A DNA stretch of 64,000 bases, taken from the NCBI GenBank assembly GCA_035714085.1, contig DASTMP010000096.1, positions 5,589 through 69,588 of the forward strand, read 5' to 3'. A program made the position numbers and the translations under genes. The notes under the pieces are model-generated. The model ran no database searches. It saw only the letters and a list, made by a program, of their open reading frames with translations, and was not told the DNA's origin. Positions 1 through 9,079 of this stretch are shown one piece after another (position 1 is the stretch's first letter; each line of letters begins with the position of its first letter). This DNA is from JAJVID01 sp035714085. Lineage in GTDB: Bacteria > Acidobacteriota > Blastocatellia > RBC074.

Positions 1-2464
1 CTGATGCGACGACCGCCAACCGTTTGTTTTTCCACTCCCGTTGCAATTGCGCGAAAATCGGGCCGAGCAGCATTCGGCTGAGCGCGGCGGCTTCGGTCTG
101 CAGTTTGGAGTCGGCTTCGGCGATCCGCTGCAGCCGCTCGTCTTCATTCGGGTCTTTCTTCAGTTGGCGCGCGGTCAGTAGATCATAGATTTTGCGCGCC
201 GATGTTTCGATTTCATCGCGAGGTGGGAGCGCATAACTGGCGATTGTGTCCGGTGTGATGGCCCATAGCCAACTCCGTTTGGCGCCGAGCGCGAATTCTA
301 GCAAGACGGTCTGACTATCCAGACATTGTGTCTGGATCTCCGCGGCGGTCATTGGTTGCGGTTGTGTCAACGCCGCGAAGCGCGGGCTGGCGGCGCGTAT
401 GTGGCCTTGCAAAGATTGGTATTCGTTGAGTAGGTCTCCGATCTCTTTGGCCAGAACTTCTATTTGTTTCGCAGCACGCGGATCGCCGGCCAATTGATCG
501 CGCCGAAGTTCTTTGGCGCGGATCTGCCCGGTCAGTTTGCGCTCTTCGGCGAGCAGAGCGGCGTCAACGCCCTGCCGGATGTCGGCGCGAGCTTCGGCGA
601 GGGTTTCCAGCAGGCTGCGGGCGCGGCCGCGTTCGCTGATCCCGAACGCGGCCGCGGCGTATCCTGCGTCCGGCTGCTGCTGGTGTAATTGCATCAATAG
701 ATCCGTGTACTGTTCGTATTCATCCTGTTGTGAGGCTAGAAAACTGGCGCGTAATTCCTGGCGAAGGACTTTGGCGCGGAGCGATTCGGTCAATTCGAGC
801 GCTTTCTCGTGATAATCGCGCGCCGCGTTGAGGTTGTTTCGTTCGCGTTCGGTTTGCGCGAGCGCTAAGAGGGCGTCGCGTTCGCGACGCAGGTCGCCCG
901 TCTTGCGAGCCAGTGAAAGCGCCTGTTGCAGGAGAATGATCGCCTGGCTGAAATCTCCGCTGTCCGCCGCCATCTCTCCCATTTTTGTCAGGGTGGCGGC
1001 TTCGCCGACCCGGTCGCCGGCGCCGCGCGAGAGTTCCATCGCCTGAGTGAGATCGTTACGCGCCTTCCCCTTTTCGCCCAGGAGCAGATGCAGTTCGCTC
1101 ATCGAAATTTGTATCTGGCCTTCCGCCTGGCGGTCGCCGACCTCGCGCGCCAGGGCCAGCGATTGTGTCTGGACGTCGAGCGCTTTGGCGGTATCGCCGG
1201 TTTTTTTCCAAATCATGCCGAGCTCTTGTAATACGATGGCCTTTGTTCGCTGGTCGCTGATCTCTGCGCTGATCGCCAGCGACTGCCTGAGGTAATCGAG
1301 AGCGCGCGGAAAATCGCCCAGTTCGTAATAGGTCATGCCCAAGTTTTCCAGAGTCACTGCGATGAGTCGCTTATTGCCGATTTCGCGCCGGATCGCCAGC
1401 GCGCGTTCGTAATGATCGAGCGCAAGCTGGTGTTCATTCAGCGATAGGTAAATTAGTCCGAGCGTGTTGAGCGCGAACGATTCATCTCCGCGGTTTCCCT
1501 CTTCCTGGATGATTCGCAACGTCTGCTGCGCCATCTGCAAAGCCGCTTGATAATCGCCTAGTCTATTGAGCGTGGCGGCTTTGTTCATTATCGTGTTCGC
1601 CTCTTGCATGCGGAGTCCGAGTTCGCGGTAGATCGGAATTAACCCGTCATAACATTCGGCTGCCTCTTTCATATCGCCCATATAATTCAGCGCTTCACAG
1701 ACGCCGCTCTGCGCGGTCGCCTCGCCTCGCCGATCACCCAGCTCTTTTCTGGCCATGAGGGCATGGCTGAAATAATCCTTCGCCTGGCGGAACTCCGTCA
1801 GGTCGGCGTGGAGACGCCCCAGCCGCAACAGCGAAAACGATTCCCACCAGGGATCTTGAAGTCGCCGCCAGAGCGCCAGCGCTTCTTCGTACAGTTGTAC
1901 GGCTTTCAACTTTGCTTCCGGAGCCTGTTCAAGACTGAGTTTCTGCGCCTCGTAACAAATCGACTGCGCCTGCGCTCGGTCGCGATCCTGCCCGGTCGCG
2001 GCGCGCAGTTCGCTGATCTTCGCTTTGTATCTTCCAACGGCGCCAGCGGCGAGTTTCGGATTTCTCGAGATGACTTTGAGGATATATTCGCCCGCCGCAT
2101 CAGCTACAATCGCCAACCGCTCCATGCCTTCGCCCCTCGATCGCAGATTTACGGATGCGAACTCCTTGCCGTCCGGCCCGCTTGCGGCGAGCGACACATC
2201 CGCGCCGCGTTGTTCTACTTCGACGAGAGCGAATTGCCCAGCGCTCAATGCGATTCGGTAAATGTGCGTCTGGCCTGCGGGCAATTCGCGTTCGATCGGC
2301 GCGTCGGTCGAAAGAGATTGCGGATCTTGTGGCTGTCGCGCCGCTCCAGCGAAGCCCCCGCACAGGCAGAAAATCAGTAGCGCGTGAAAATACACGCGGC
2401 ATATTCTACGGATTATTCGCGAAAATGATGGTAGCGGCTGTTTAGGGATCTGTTTGGTATTCAT
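1..2464 (-). CDS. TPR-CHAT family protein, partial (C-terminus beyond left edge)
   Basis: An open frame starts at an ATG at 2464 and stays open to base 1, giving about 821 codons. The order is: basic N-terminus and hydrophobic signal segment (about residues 20-40), a beta-rich region resembling pre-peptidase C-terminal folds (about 50-150), then tandem TPR units with recurring GDRRGEA/GDYQ-type signatures to about residue 600. The last visible part (ending RLAVVAS) aligns with the segment just before the CHAT protease core of its neighbour. CHAT domains are caspase-like cysteine proteases; the catalytic His and Cys of this copy would lie outside the window and cannot be checked. It begins 12 bases downstream of the stop of the homologous gene at 2476-5694, so the two are probably co-transcribed. 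The substrate is unknown. An exported or periplasmic location is inferred from the signal segment. Confidence 0.85.
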   Translation of the reverse strand, partial: MNTKQIPKQPLPSFSRIIRRICRVYFHALLIFCLCGGFAGAARQPQDPQSLSTDAPIERELPAGQTHIYRIALSAGQFALVEVEQRGADVSLAASGPDGKEFASVNLRSRGEGMERLAIVADAAGEYILKVISRNPKLAAGAVGRYKAKISELRAATGQDRDRAQAQSICYEAQKLSLEQAPEAKLKAVQLYEEALALWRRLQDPWWESFSLLRLGRLHADLTEFRQAKDYFSHALMARKELGDRRGEATAQSGVCEALNYMGDMKEAAECYDGLIPIYRELGLRMQEANTIMNKAATLNRLGDYQAALQMAQQTLRIIQEEGNRGDESFALNTLGLIYLSLNEHQLALDHYERALAIRREIGNKRLIAVTLENLGMTYYELGDFPRALDYLRQSLAISAEISDQRTKAIVLQELGMIWKKTGDTAKALDVQTQSLALAREVGDRQAEGQIQISMSELHLLLGEKGKARNDLTQAMELSRGAGDRVGEAATLTKMGEMAADSGDFSQAIILLQQALSLARKTGDLRRERDALLALAQTERERNNLNAARDYHEKALELTESLRAKVLRQELRASFLASQQDEYEQYTDLLMQLHQQQPDAGYAAAAFGISERGRARSLLETLAEARADIRQGVDAALLAEERKLTGQIRAKELRRDQLAGDPRAAKQIEVLAKEIGDLLNEYQSLQGHIRAASPRFAALTQPQPMTAAEIQTQCLDSQTVLLEFALGAKRSWLWAITPDTIASYALPPRDEIETSARKIYDLLTARQLKKDPNEDERLQRIAEADSKLQTEAAALSRMLLGPIFAQLQREWKNKRLAVVAS

Positions 2465-2475
2465 ATTCGAGTCGA

Positions 2476-5400
2476 TCACCGCCACTCGCCTTGAATCACA
2501 AAACCGGCCCAGTAGTATGGCGACGACCAGCGCGAGCATCTCGACATCTCGATCTGCGCGGCGCGCAACGCCGCCGCAGGGCGCAGGTTTTCTTTCAACA
2601 TTCCATGATAGAAATGTCCCATCAGTTGCGCCGTCGCCTGATCGTCCACCTCCCACAGGCTCGCCACGACGCGCTGCGCTCCGGCGTACATAAACCCACG
2701 CGTCAATCCGACCAGCCCTTCACCTTTGACCTCTTTGCCCAGAGCGGTTTGACATGCGCTCAGCACGACGATATCGGCAGGCAGTCGCAGGTTGTAGATT
2801 TCGTGCATCCGCAGGAATCCGTCTAGTGTTTTGCCGTTATCATCAACCAGCGACAAAACCAGACCGGAGAGTTCGGGGTGCTCGCTGTTGAGCAGACCAT
2901 GAGTGGCGAAGTGAACGATGCGATAACGGGCCAAGGCGCCGCTTGAAGCCATTGTCCGATTGGCCTGGAAGCCAGTGGCTATCAGCAAGGAGTTTTTCGG
3001 GACGAGGCCGGCGATCGTCTCGGCCTCCTCGCGGGAGAAGGGAAGACGCGAAAAGCCGGCGCGGTTGAAGCTTTTAGCGGCGCGCGCCAGGTCTGAGCCG
3101 GCGGTTAAGATCGAGGCCGCGGGAACTTCATACGCGGATTGGACACTCGCAACGAGATTGTCTCTCGACCCTTTTCTTTTCGCGGCCTGCAGCGCGCGGG
3201 GGTCATTTGACTCGAAGACAGGGTCGGCGATGACCGCCAGAGTCTTTTCTGCGGGTTGTCTACCGGCGGTTTCGCGGCGGAGCGCGGCGAGCACGGAAGC
3301 CGATGGCAGGTTCACGACCTCGTGGCTCGCGATCAAAGGTTGGTAATCGTTTTCCGAGGGAAGCGGCAAGGCGGCGAAGGGTAGGTATTCGAGCGCTCCA
3401 GGCGCCACGATGACCAGCCGTTTATCTTTCCACTCCTGGCGAAGCCTCGACGCTATCGGACCCAATAGCATCCGACTTAGTGTGGAGATTTCGGTCGTGA
3501 ATCTTGCGTCGGCCTCAGTGATGAGTCGCTGTCGCTCGGATTCCGTCAAATCTTTCTTCGGCTGCCGGCTGGTGAGCAGCTCATAGACATTACGCGAGGC
3601 GGTTTCGATCTCTTTTAGCGGCGGAAGGCTGTAGCTGTCGAGGGATTGCGGCGTCACGGCCCATAACCAGCTCTGCTTCCCGCCGAGCGCGAATTCGAGC
3701 AGCACGGTGTTTTCATCAAGTAACTGCCGCTGAATTTCCGCGGCGGAAAGCGGTCGAGGTTGCGTCAATGCGGCGTAATTCGGACTTGCGGCGCGAATTT
3801 GCGCTTCGACTTCGCGGTAGCGGGAAGTGAGATCCGAGATCTCTTTGTCGAGCGATGAGGCGCCCGCTTTGGCGCCATCATCGTCAAGCAGGCGCGCGCG
3901 CGCAGCGGCCTTCGCGTTAATCTGCCGCTGCAAAGATCGCTCAAGCTCAATCAATCCCGGCGAAACGCCTTGACGAAGATCGGCTCTGGACTCGGTGAGA
4001 AGATCGAGGAGCCCGCGAGCGCGCGCTCTCTCGTTTGCCATCAATGCCGTCGCATCGTGACCTTCCGCAGGATATTTCTGATGCAGTCGCATCAGCAGGT
4101 TGATATAAAGGGCGAACCTGCTCTGCGCTGAAACAAAGAAAGATTCGCGAAGTTGCTGGCTGACAACATCCGCGCGCGCAGATTCCATAATATCGAGAGC
4201 CTGTTCCACCTGTTGACGGGCCTCGTTCAGCCTGCCAAGCTCCTGATTGACCTGAGCCATTTGATTGAGTGTAACCGCCTCCCGGGATCGCTCGCCGGAT
4301 AAATGGAACTTGTTCAACGCCAGGCCGAGATAATCCAGAGCCTTTTCATTCTCTCCCAACAACTGGCTTACAGAGGCAATTCCTCTAAGCGCGGTCGCTT
4401 CGCACACTCGATCGCCCATAGCGCGGCAGAGCTTTAACCCTTCATTGAAGGATTCGAGAGCTTTTTCCGCGTCACGCAAATTGAGATAAACATAGCCCAG
4501 ATGACGGAGCGCGCTTCCCTCGCAACTTGTTAGGCGGCGCTCCCGCGCCATAGCAATCGCTTGATTTAAGGACTCTTTAGCCTGCTGCGGCTGCCCCGTC
4601 ATGCTGTAAGCGACCCCGATTTTAATCAGGACATTGCATTGGCGGCCGGCCAATTTGAGCGATGAATAGGTCCGCAGCGCCTGCTCATAACATTCAAGAG
4701 ATTTCTGGTAGTCGCCAAGGGATTGATGTACCACGCCGATATTTACAATGGCCGCCGCTTCGCCTTCTCGTTGAGACATGCTTGCAAACGCCTGCCTTGC
4801 CTGATCGTATGCTTCGAGAGCTTTTTGATATTCACCCTGACGAGAATGGACGATGCCGAAGCACAGTAACAGGTTGGCTTCCTGGCCGCGGTCGCCTAAA
4901 GCCTGGGCAAGCGGGAATGCCTCCCAGAAGTAGTTCATCGCCTTCTGTGGTTCGCCGATGTTAAGGCGCTCTCCGCCGAGGCGAACCAGCATCCTTAACT
5001 TGCCTTGACGATCATTGAGTTGTCGCCAGAGCGTTAACGCTTCTTCAAATTTCGCGATAGCTTCTTGCCATTTTTCCGGCGCGGCGTTTTTCACCTGCGT
5101 TCCCGCCCATTCCGCGCTCTCAGCGGCAATGCGGATTTTGTCCTGCTCTGTCGCCGGACGCAGCGATTCAATCTTCAATTCATATCGTCCGGTTGCAGCG
5201 TCATTACTGACCGGGCGAATATTCAGTCTATGGTTTCCGGCAAACTCGGCTATCAATGACACGGTTCTTAATCCGCTCGTGGAGCGGTAAATCCCGACCG
5301 CTTTCGGGCTGTCCGGAGCAAACAATTCCGACTTTAGAACAGCGCTGCGCGAAGTTATCACGATGCGCAAGTAGTCCCCGGCGCCGAGAGCGATCTGGTA

Positions 5401-5694
5401 TGAGTGTGTTTGTCCGCCGGATATCTCTCGTTCTATTGGGGCTTCGGCTGTCAACATCCGAACATCTTCGGTTTGCGGCGGCGATTGATTAAAGCAATTT
5501 CGGCATGCGTGTTCAGCCGCTCCCTCACGGTCGCGGTACAGTACCGCGCGCGTATGCAAGCGGTTCCTGAATACAAATGTCGAAAATGTTGTAAGCGGCG
5601 ATTGAATCGTCTTGGCGATGCCGGGTTGCGCTGAGGGGGCTAATAATCCAACCGGCAGAGAACAAAGACAAGCGATCATCAGGTGGTATTTCAT
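2476..5694 (-). CDS. TPR-CHAT domain protein (caspase-like protease with TPR sensor)
   Basis: The 1072-residue protein has an N-terminal signal segment (MKYHLMIACLCSLPVGLLAP), a beta-rich PPC-like region (about 80-175), tandem TPRs (about 190-500), a helical linker and a C-terminal CHAT domain. The caspase-type dyad is visible: His about 932 in HFATHG and Cys about 981 in VVLSACQTALG, followed by the family hallmark GLTRGFMYAGA and ASLW. CHAT proteases are activated through partner domains in several bacterial signalling and immune systems, but secreted TPR-CHAT proteins like this have no settled role. A tandem paralogue follows 12 bases downstream, and a winged-helix/PD40 gene is divergent upstream. 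Codons near 5519-5573 (protein about 40-60) include a palindromic repeat that is absent from the paralogue, so the mature N-terminus carries repeat-derived residues. The function call is confident at domain level only. Confidence 0.88.
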   Translation of the reverse strand: MKYHLMIACLCSLPVGLLAPSAQPGIAKTIQSPLTTFSTFVFRNRLHTRAVLYRDREGAAEHACRNCFNQSPPQTEDVRMLTAEAPIEREISGGQTHSYQIALGAGDYLRIVITSRSAVLKSELFAPDSPKAVGIYRSTSGLRTVSLIAEFAGNHRLNIRPVSNDAATGRYELKIESLRPATEQDKIRIAAESAEWAGTQVKNAAPEKWQEAIAKFEEALTLWRQLNDRQGKLRMLVRLGGERLNIGEPQKAMNYFWEAFPLAQALGDRGQEANLLLCFGIVHSRQGEYQKALEAYDQARQAFASMSQREGEAAAIVNIGVVHQSLGDYQKSLECYEQALRTYSSLKLAGRQCNVLIKIGVAYSMTGQPQQAKESLNQAIAMARERRLTSCEGSALRHLGYVYLNLRDAEKALESFNEGLKLCRAMGDRVCEATALRGIASVSQLLGENEKALDYLGLALNKFHLSGERSREAVTLNQMAQVNQELGRLNEARQQVEQALDIMESARADVVSQQLRESFFVSAQSRFALYINLLMRLHQKYPAEGHDATALMANERARARGLLDLLTESRADLRQGVSPGLIELERSLQRQINAKAAARARLLDDDGAKAGASSLDKEISDLTSRYREVEAQIRAASPNYAALTQPRPLSAAEIQRQLLDENTVLLEFALGGKQSWLWAVTPQSLDSYSLPPLKEIETASRNVYELLTSRQPKKDLTESERQRLITEADARFTTEISTLSRMLLGPIASRLRQEWKDKRLVIVAPGALEYLPFAALPLPSENDYQPLIASHEVVNLPSASVLAALRRETAGRQPAEKTLAVIADPVFESNDPRALQAAKRKGSRDNLVASVQSAYEVPAASILTAGSDLARAAKSFNRAGFSRLPFSREEAETIAGLVPKNSLLIATGFQANRTMASSGALARYRIVHFATHGLLNSEHPELSGLVLSLVDDNGKTLDGFLRMHEIYNLRLPADIVVLSACQTALGKEVKGEGLVGLTRGFMYAGAQRVVASLWEVDDQATAQLMGHFYHGMLKENLRPAAALRAAQIEMSRCSRWSSPYYWAGFVIQGEWR

Positions 5695-5868
5695 ATCCTT
5701 TAAACCAACTCGCCTCTCGCGATAACATACGCGGCTTCGTTGCCAGCCGCCGCCTAGAAAATTTAGAATGCGCCGAGTCGACCGAGCGGCATGGAGGCTA
5801 GCCGAAGCAAGGCGGAAAAGTCTTCAAGAAAGTCTTCAATTAGTTTTCAAGTGGTTTTCAAGCGGGGT
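5695..5868. promoter_or_regulatory. Divergent intergenic region between TPR-CHAT and wHTH/PD40 genes
   Basis: About 174 bp separates two divergent starts, so both promoters should lie here. The part nearest the plus-strand gene (5819-5865) has repeated TCTTCAA/TTTTCAA words. No convincing -35/-10 pair was identified by eye. Confidence 0.35.
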
Positions 5869-8079
5869 ATGTCTCAGTCTTCCAGCAAGTTATATGAGTT
5901 CGGCGCATTCCGTTTGGACGCGGCTGAGCGCGTCTTGTGGCGTGGCGAAGAGATGATCGTGTTGCCGCCGAAGGTCTTTGACACGCTGTGGATGCTGGTT
6001 AAAGAGGGAGGTCGCGTCGTCTCGAAATCGGAATTGATGGAGGCGATCTGGGCAAACGCCGTTGTCGAAGAGAGCAATCTGTCGCAGAACATCTACACGT
6101 TGCGGCGCACGCTCGGAGTTGACGAACAGGGCAGGCAGTTTATCGAAACGGTCCCCCGTAGAGGCTATCGTTTCGCCGTTCCCGTTAAGTTATTAGAGGA
6201 TGCCCCAAACGGCGGCGTGTCCGCAAACAATTCGCAAGCATTCGCCGCGACTCAACCAGCGCTAGCGACGCCATCCGCGCCTGCGGAGAAAGAGATTCGT
6301 CCGCGCTCCGCCCGGCGCTTTGCGCTTTTTGCAGTCTCGGGATTGTTGATTTTGTCCGCGCTTGGCTTCGCCGCTTATAAATTCATCAATCGCCGCGGCG
6401 AAAAGGAGCAAATCGCGCCGATCGAACAGGTCCGTTTTCAAAGGTTGACGGACAGCGGCGACATCGTATTCCCGACGATCTCGCCGGACGGCGCGCTATT
6501 GGCTTATGTGCGGCACGAAAAAGAGCGGGGAAGCGTTTGGGTCAAACAGATTGAGACGGGCGCGATCTTTCGAGTTTTGCCGCCGTCGGTCAAGAGTTAT
6601 CGGTCATTGGCCTTCTCGCCAGACGGTCAATACTTATTTTTCCGCGAAGTGGCAGCCCACGGACCAATCTATCAAACACCGACCTTCGGCGGCGCGCGTA
6701 AAAGAGTCGCGGATAACGTGTGGAGCGATTTCAGCGTCTCGCCCAATGGCAGGCAGTTGGCGTTCATTCGGCGCGACGTCGAGCGCAGCGCGCAGTCACT
6801 CGTCCTATCGGACATAGATGGCGGCGCCGAACTCGAGTTGAGGACCAGACAAGCGCCGCTGGAATATGGCGAAGTCGCTCCCGCCTGGTCGCCTGACGGT
6901 TCGAAACTCGTGGTCGCCACCGGACCGGAACAACGGCGCCTACTGACTGTCGACGTTTCGACCGGAGAAGAAAGAGAGTTGGGGGGACCGCGCTGGCGAT
7001 CCATCACAAAGGCCCTGTGGACGCCGGACGGCAAGTATTTGATATTCTCGGCGCGGTCGCCTAACGAATGTTCTTCGCAACTATGGATGCTCGCCTATCC
7101 TGATGGCGAGGTTCGTCGCTTGACCAATGACCTCGAATATTATTTCTGGATCAGCCTCTCAAGTGACGGTAAAAAAAAGTTGGTCACGCGGCAGCAGAGA
7201 ATTATTTCGCATCTGTGGCTGCTGCCTGATGGCGACGTGAGGAAGGCGAGACAGTTGACTTTCGGCGTTCGCAACTTCGACGGATATAACGGACTTGCAT
7301 GGACGCCGGACGGCAGGATTATTTTCACCGCGTTTACTGATTGCGTCACTGACCTCTACTCAATAAACCCGGACGGGAGCAATCAGGTCCAATTGACCGC
7401 TAACGCCGGACAAGATAACGCCTATCCGGCGGTCTCGGTCGACGGACGCCATATAGTTTTCACCTCCAATCGCTCCGGATCGATGCAGATATGGCGGATG
7501 GACATTGACGGGCGTAATCAAAAACAGCTGACCTTCGGCGACAAAGAAAAAGATAGCGCGCAGTACGCCGCTCCGTCGCCTGACGGCAGGGAAGTCTACT
7601 TTATCAAACGCGGCGATGGGCCGGCGGCGATCTGGAAAGTGTCCATAGATGGTGGAACCCCTGTTCAGGTTTCACACCTGACCGGGGCCGCTCCGGAAGG
7701 TTACCTGTCGATCTCGCCTGATGGCAAGTGGCTGACTTATCATCACGTCTCAACCGGCCAGGAGCCACTTGAAGAAAATACGACGAGAATCGGGGCGCTA
7801 TCGACGGACGCCTCCCCAACCGAGTTTAAGTTGTTCGATTTGCCAATGCGTCGCCCGATTACGCAATGGTCGGCCGATTCCGCCGCGGTTGATTACGCCG
7901 CCGGCGCATTTAAATCTTCCACTCTGTGGCGACAACCAATCAACGGCGGCGAGCCGCAAAAACTCTGTGATTTTCCCGACCGCGTCTTCAACTTTGCCTG
8001 GTCGCGCGACAGGAAGTATCTCGTCGTCTCGCGAGGAGACATGCAAGGCGACGCCCTCATGATTAAAAATATGCCTTAA
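5869..8079 (+). CDS. Winged-helix DNA-binding / PD40 beta-propeller transmembrane regulator
   Basis: The first ~100 residues form an OmpR/PhoB-type winged helix (Trans_reg_C): YEFGAFRLD, LPPKVFDTLWMLV, VVSKSELMEAIW, SNLSQNIYTLRRTLG and ETVPRRGYRF. A single membrane helix follows (about 150-172), then a long region of TolB/PD40 repeats (SPDGALLAYV, SPDGQYLFF, TPDGKYLIF, SVDGRHIVF, SPDGKWLTY). This CadC-like layout, with a cytoplasmic DNA-binding head, one membrane helix and an outside propeller, is very common in Acidobacteriota. It suggests a one-component sensor, with targets unknown. The start at 5869 is chosen because homologues begin a few residues before the winged helix; an upstream in-frame ATG at 5791 would add 26 residues. 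It is divergent from the CHAT operon and overlaps the next, convergent gene by four bases. Confidence 0.9.
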   Translation: MSQSSSKLYEFGAFRLDAAERVLWRGEEMIVLPPKVFDTLWMLVKEGGRVVSKSELMEAIWANAVVEESNLSQNIYTLRRTLGVDEQGRQFIETVPRRGYRFAVPVKLLEDAPNGGVSANNSQAFAATQPALATPSAPAEKEIRPRSARRFALFAVSGLLILSALGFAAYKFINRRGEKEQIAPIEQVRFQRLTDSGDIVFPTISPDGALLAYVRHEKERGSVWVKQIETGAIFRVLPPSVKSYRSLAFSPDGQYLFFREVAAHGPIYQTPTFGGARKRVADNVWSDFSVSPNGRQLAFIRRDVERSAQSLVLSDIDGGAELELRTRQAPLEYGEVAPAWSPDGSKLVVATGPEQRRLLTVDVSTGEERELGGPRWRSITKALWTPDGKYLIFSARSPNECSSQLWMLAYPDGEVRRLTNDLEYYFWISLSSDGKKKLVTRQQRIISHLWLLPDGDVRKARQLTFGVRNFDGYNGLAWTPDGRIIFTAFTDCVTDLYSINPDGSNQVQLTANAGQDNAYPAVSVDGRHIVFTSNRSGSMQIWRMDIDGRNQKQLTFGDKEKDSAQYAAPSPDGREVYFIKRGDGPAAIWKVSIDGGTPVQVSHLTGAAPEGYLSISPDGKWLTYHHVSTGQEPLEENTTRIGALSTDASPTEFKLFDLPMRRPITQWSADSAAVDYAAGAFKSSTLWRQPINGGEPQKLCDFPDRVFNFAWSRDRKYLVVSRGDMQGDALMIKNMP

Positions 8080-8441
8080 CATGTTCGGAATAAAAGCCAG
8101 GCTATGCCGAGAAGAACGACGGCGGCGATTATCTGGTCTATTGTCTGCCATTGAAGAAACTTGCCGCTGATAAAAGCTACTCCGACCATCGTTACTCCAA
8201 ACCAGACGAGCGTTTGTATTTCAGGCGAGAGAACCCCGAGCTCGTTGAGATATTTCGCCGCAAGCCAATATGAGCCGATGCCGATACTAAACCCCAAAGC
8301 CGATTTGCCAAGCTCGCTCAGAATCAGGGCCTCGCTTCGCCACATCTTCGAGGCGTGGATAAAACCCCGTGAATCGCCTATGCCCGATACCAGCGTGAGG
8401 CCGATGATGAAAATGAGCGATCTGACCTGTTCGAATAGCAT
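8076..8441 (-). CDS. Small integral membrane protein, unknown function
   Basis: The 121-residue protein is mostly hydrophobic, with about four predicted membrane segments: near residues 6-20 (LIFIIGLTLVSGIG), 45-62, 78-95 (LVWFGVTMVGVAFIS) and 100-118 (IIAAVVLLGIAWLLF). I recognise no family. It is convergent with the wHTH/PD40 gene and their 3' ends overlap by four bases. Only a weak Shine-Dalgarno-like GAGTGAG lies before the ATG. Membrane-like composition across the whole length and the lack of a better frame support it as a real gene. Confidence 0.6.
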   Translation of the reverse strand: MLFEQVRSLIFIIGLTLVSGIGDSRGFIHASKMWRSEALILSELGKSALGFSIGIGSYWLAAKYLNELGVLSPEIQTLVWFGVTMVGVAFISGKFLQWQTIDQIIAAVVLLGIAWLLFRTC

Positions 8442-8517
8442 GACTCACTCTTGCGGAAAATAGCCCGGCAGTAACTATTTATGGACTTTGAAAAAATAAC
8501 GCAACCACCTTTTCCCC

Positions 8518-8712
8518 AGTCGCGGCAGCGACCATGTGAGCTTAGCCCGGCTTTTCAAAGCCGGGACAATGAGCGGATCCGTCCCTAGTCGCGGCAGCGA
8601 CGGTTGATTCTGCTGATCAGCGTCAACCGTCGCTGTCGCGACTGAAACCACTGTCCGACCGCTCACCCGGCTTTGAAAAGCCGGGCTAGGATCAACTGTC
8701 GCTGCGGCGACA
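8518..8712. repeat. Nested-palindrome intergenic element, copy 1
   Basis: The order is GTCGCGGCAGCGAC, then AGCCCGGCTTTTCAAAGCCGGG, a second GTCGCGGCAGCGACGGTTGA, a centre, its inverse TCAACCGTCGCTGTCGCGAC, then CCCGGCTTTGAAAAGCCGGG and GTCGCTGCGGCGAC. The whole 195 bp is therefore one large imperfect palindrome made of smaller ones. A near copy lies at 18253-18448 and a variant at 59431-59631. No coding potential is seen. It is compatible with a non-autonomous mobile element or REP/BIME-like sequence. Confidence 0.8.
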
Positions 8713-8815
8713 AAGGAAATGGCCGGCGGAATCTGGTTGCACTATCATTTCAAAGACCATAAGTAGTCCGTAAACTAAGATTTTTGGTATTCGTGGTTTT
8801 CGCATCCTGGCTTTG

Positions 8816-9013
8816 AGCCTGCGAAGCAGGCGACAGCATAAAGCCTGGGGCGTAAGCTCCAGGAGAGCAGTGAAGCACTGCGCAGCCCACGAAGTGGGCG
8901 ACAGCCATTGGCTGCCGCCCGCTTCGCGGGCTTGATATCGCTCCGGACCCGACCCGGGGTTGCGCCTTCGTCTCCACCCCGGGCTTTATGCTGCCGCCCG
9001 CTTCGCGGGCTTA
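8816..9013. repeat. Cluster of short GC-rich hairpins (GCxxGCGAAGCxGGC type)
   Basis: Four short hairpins with GAAG/CTTC loops follow one another: GCCTGCGAAGCAGGC (about 8818), GCCCACGAAGTGGGC (about 8884), and two copies of GCCGCCCGCTTCGCGGGCTT (about 8913 and 8994). They are joined by the words CGACAGC and ATAAAGCC. Outer segments are inverted: CAGCATAAAGCC near 8834 and GGCTTTATGCTG near 8983. It fills the rest of the 8460-9079 gap together with the preceding element. No gene is seen. Confidence 0.75.
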
Positions 9014-9079
9014 GAAGAATGTCAAACAACTTAGTTTATGATGTAATAAGTCGTTACTCCGTGGCGCGTTTTCTTTGTT

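Noticed and set aside
8816..9013. Possible CRISPR array
   Set aside because: The repeated units are short hairpins with variable stems and no regular spacers; no cas gene is in the window.
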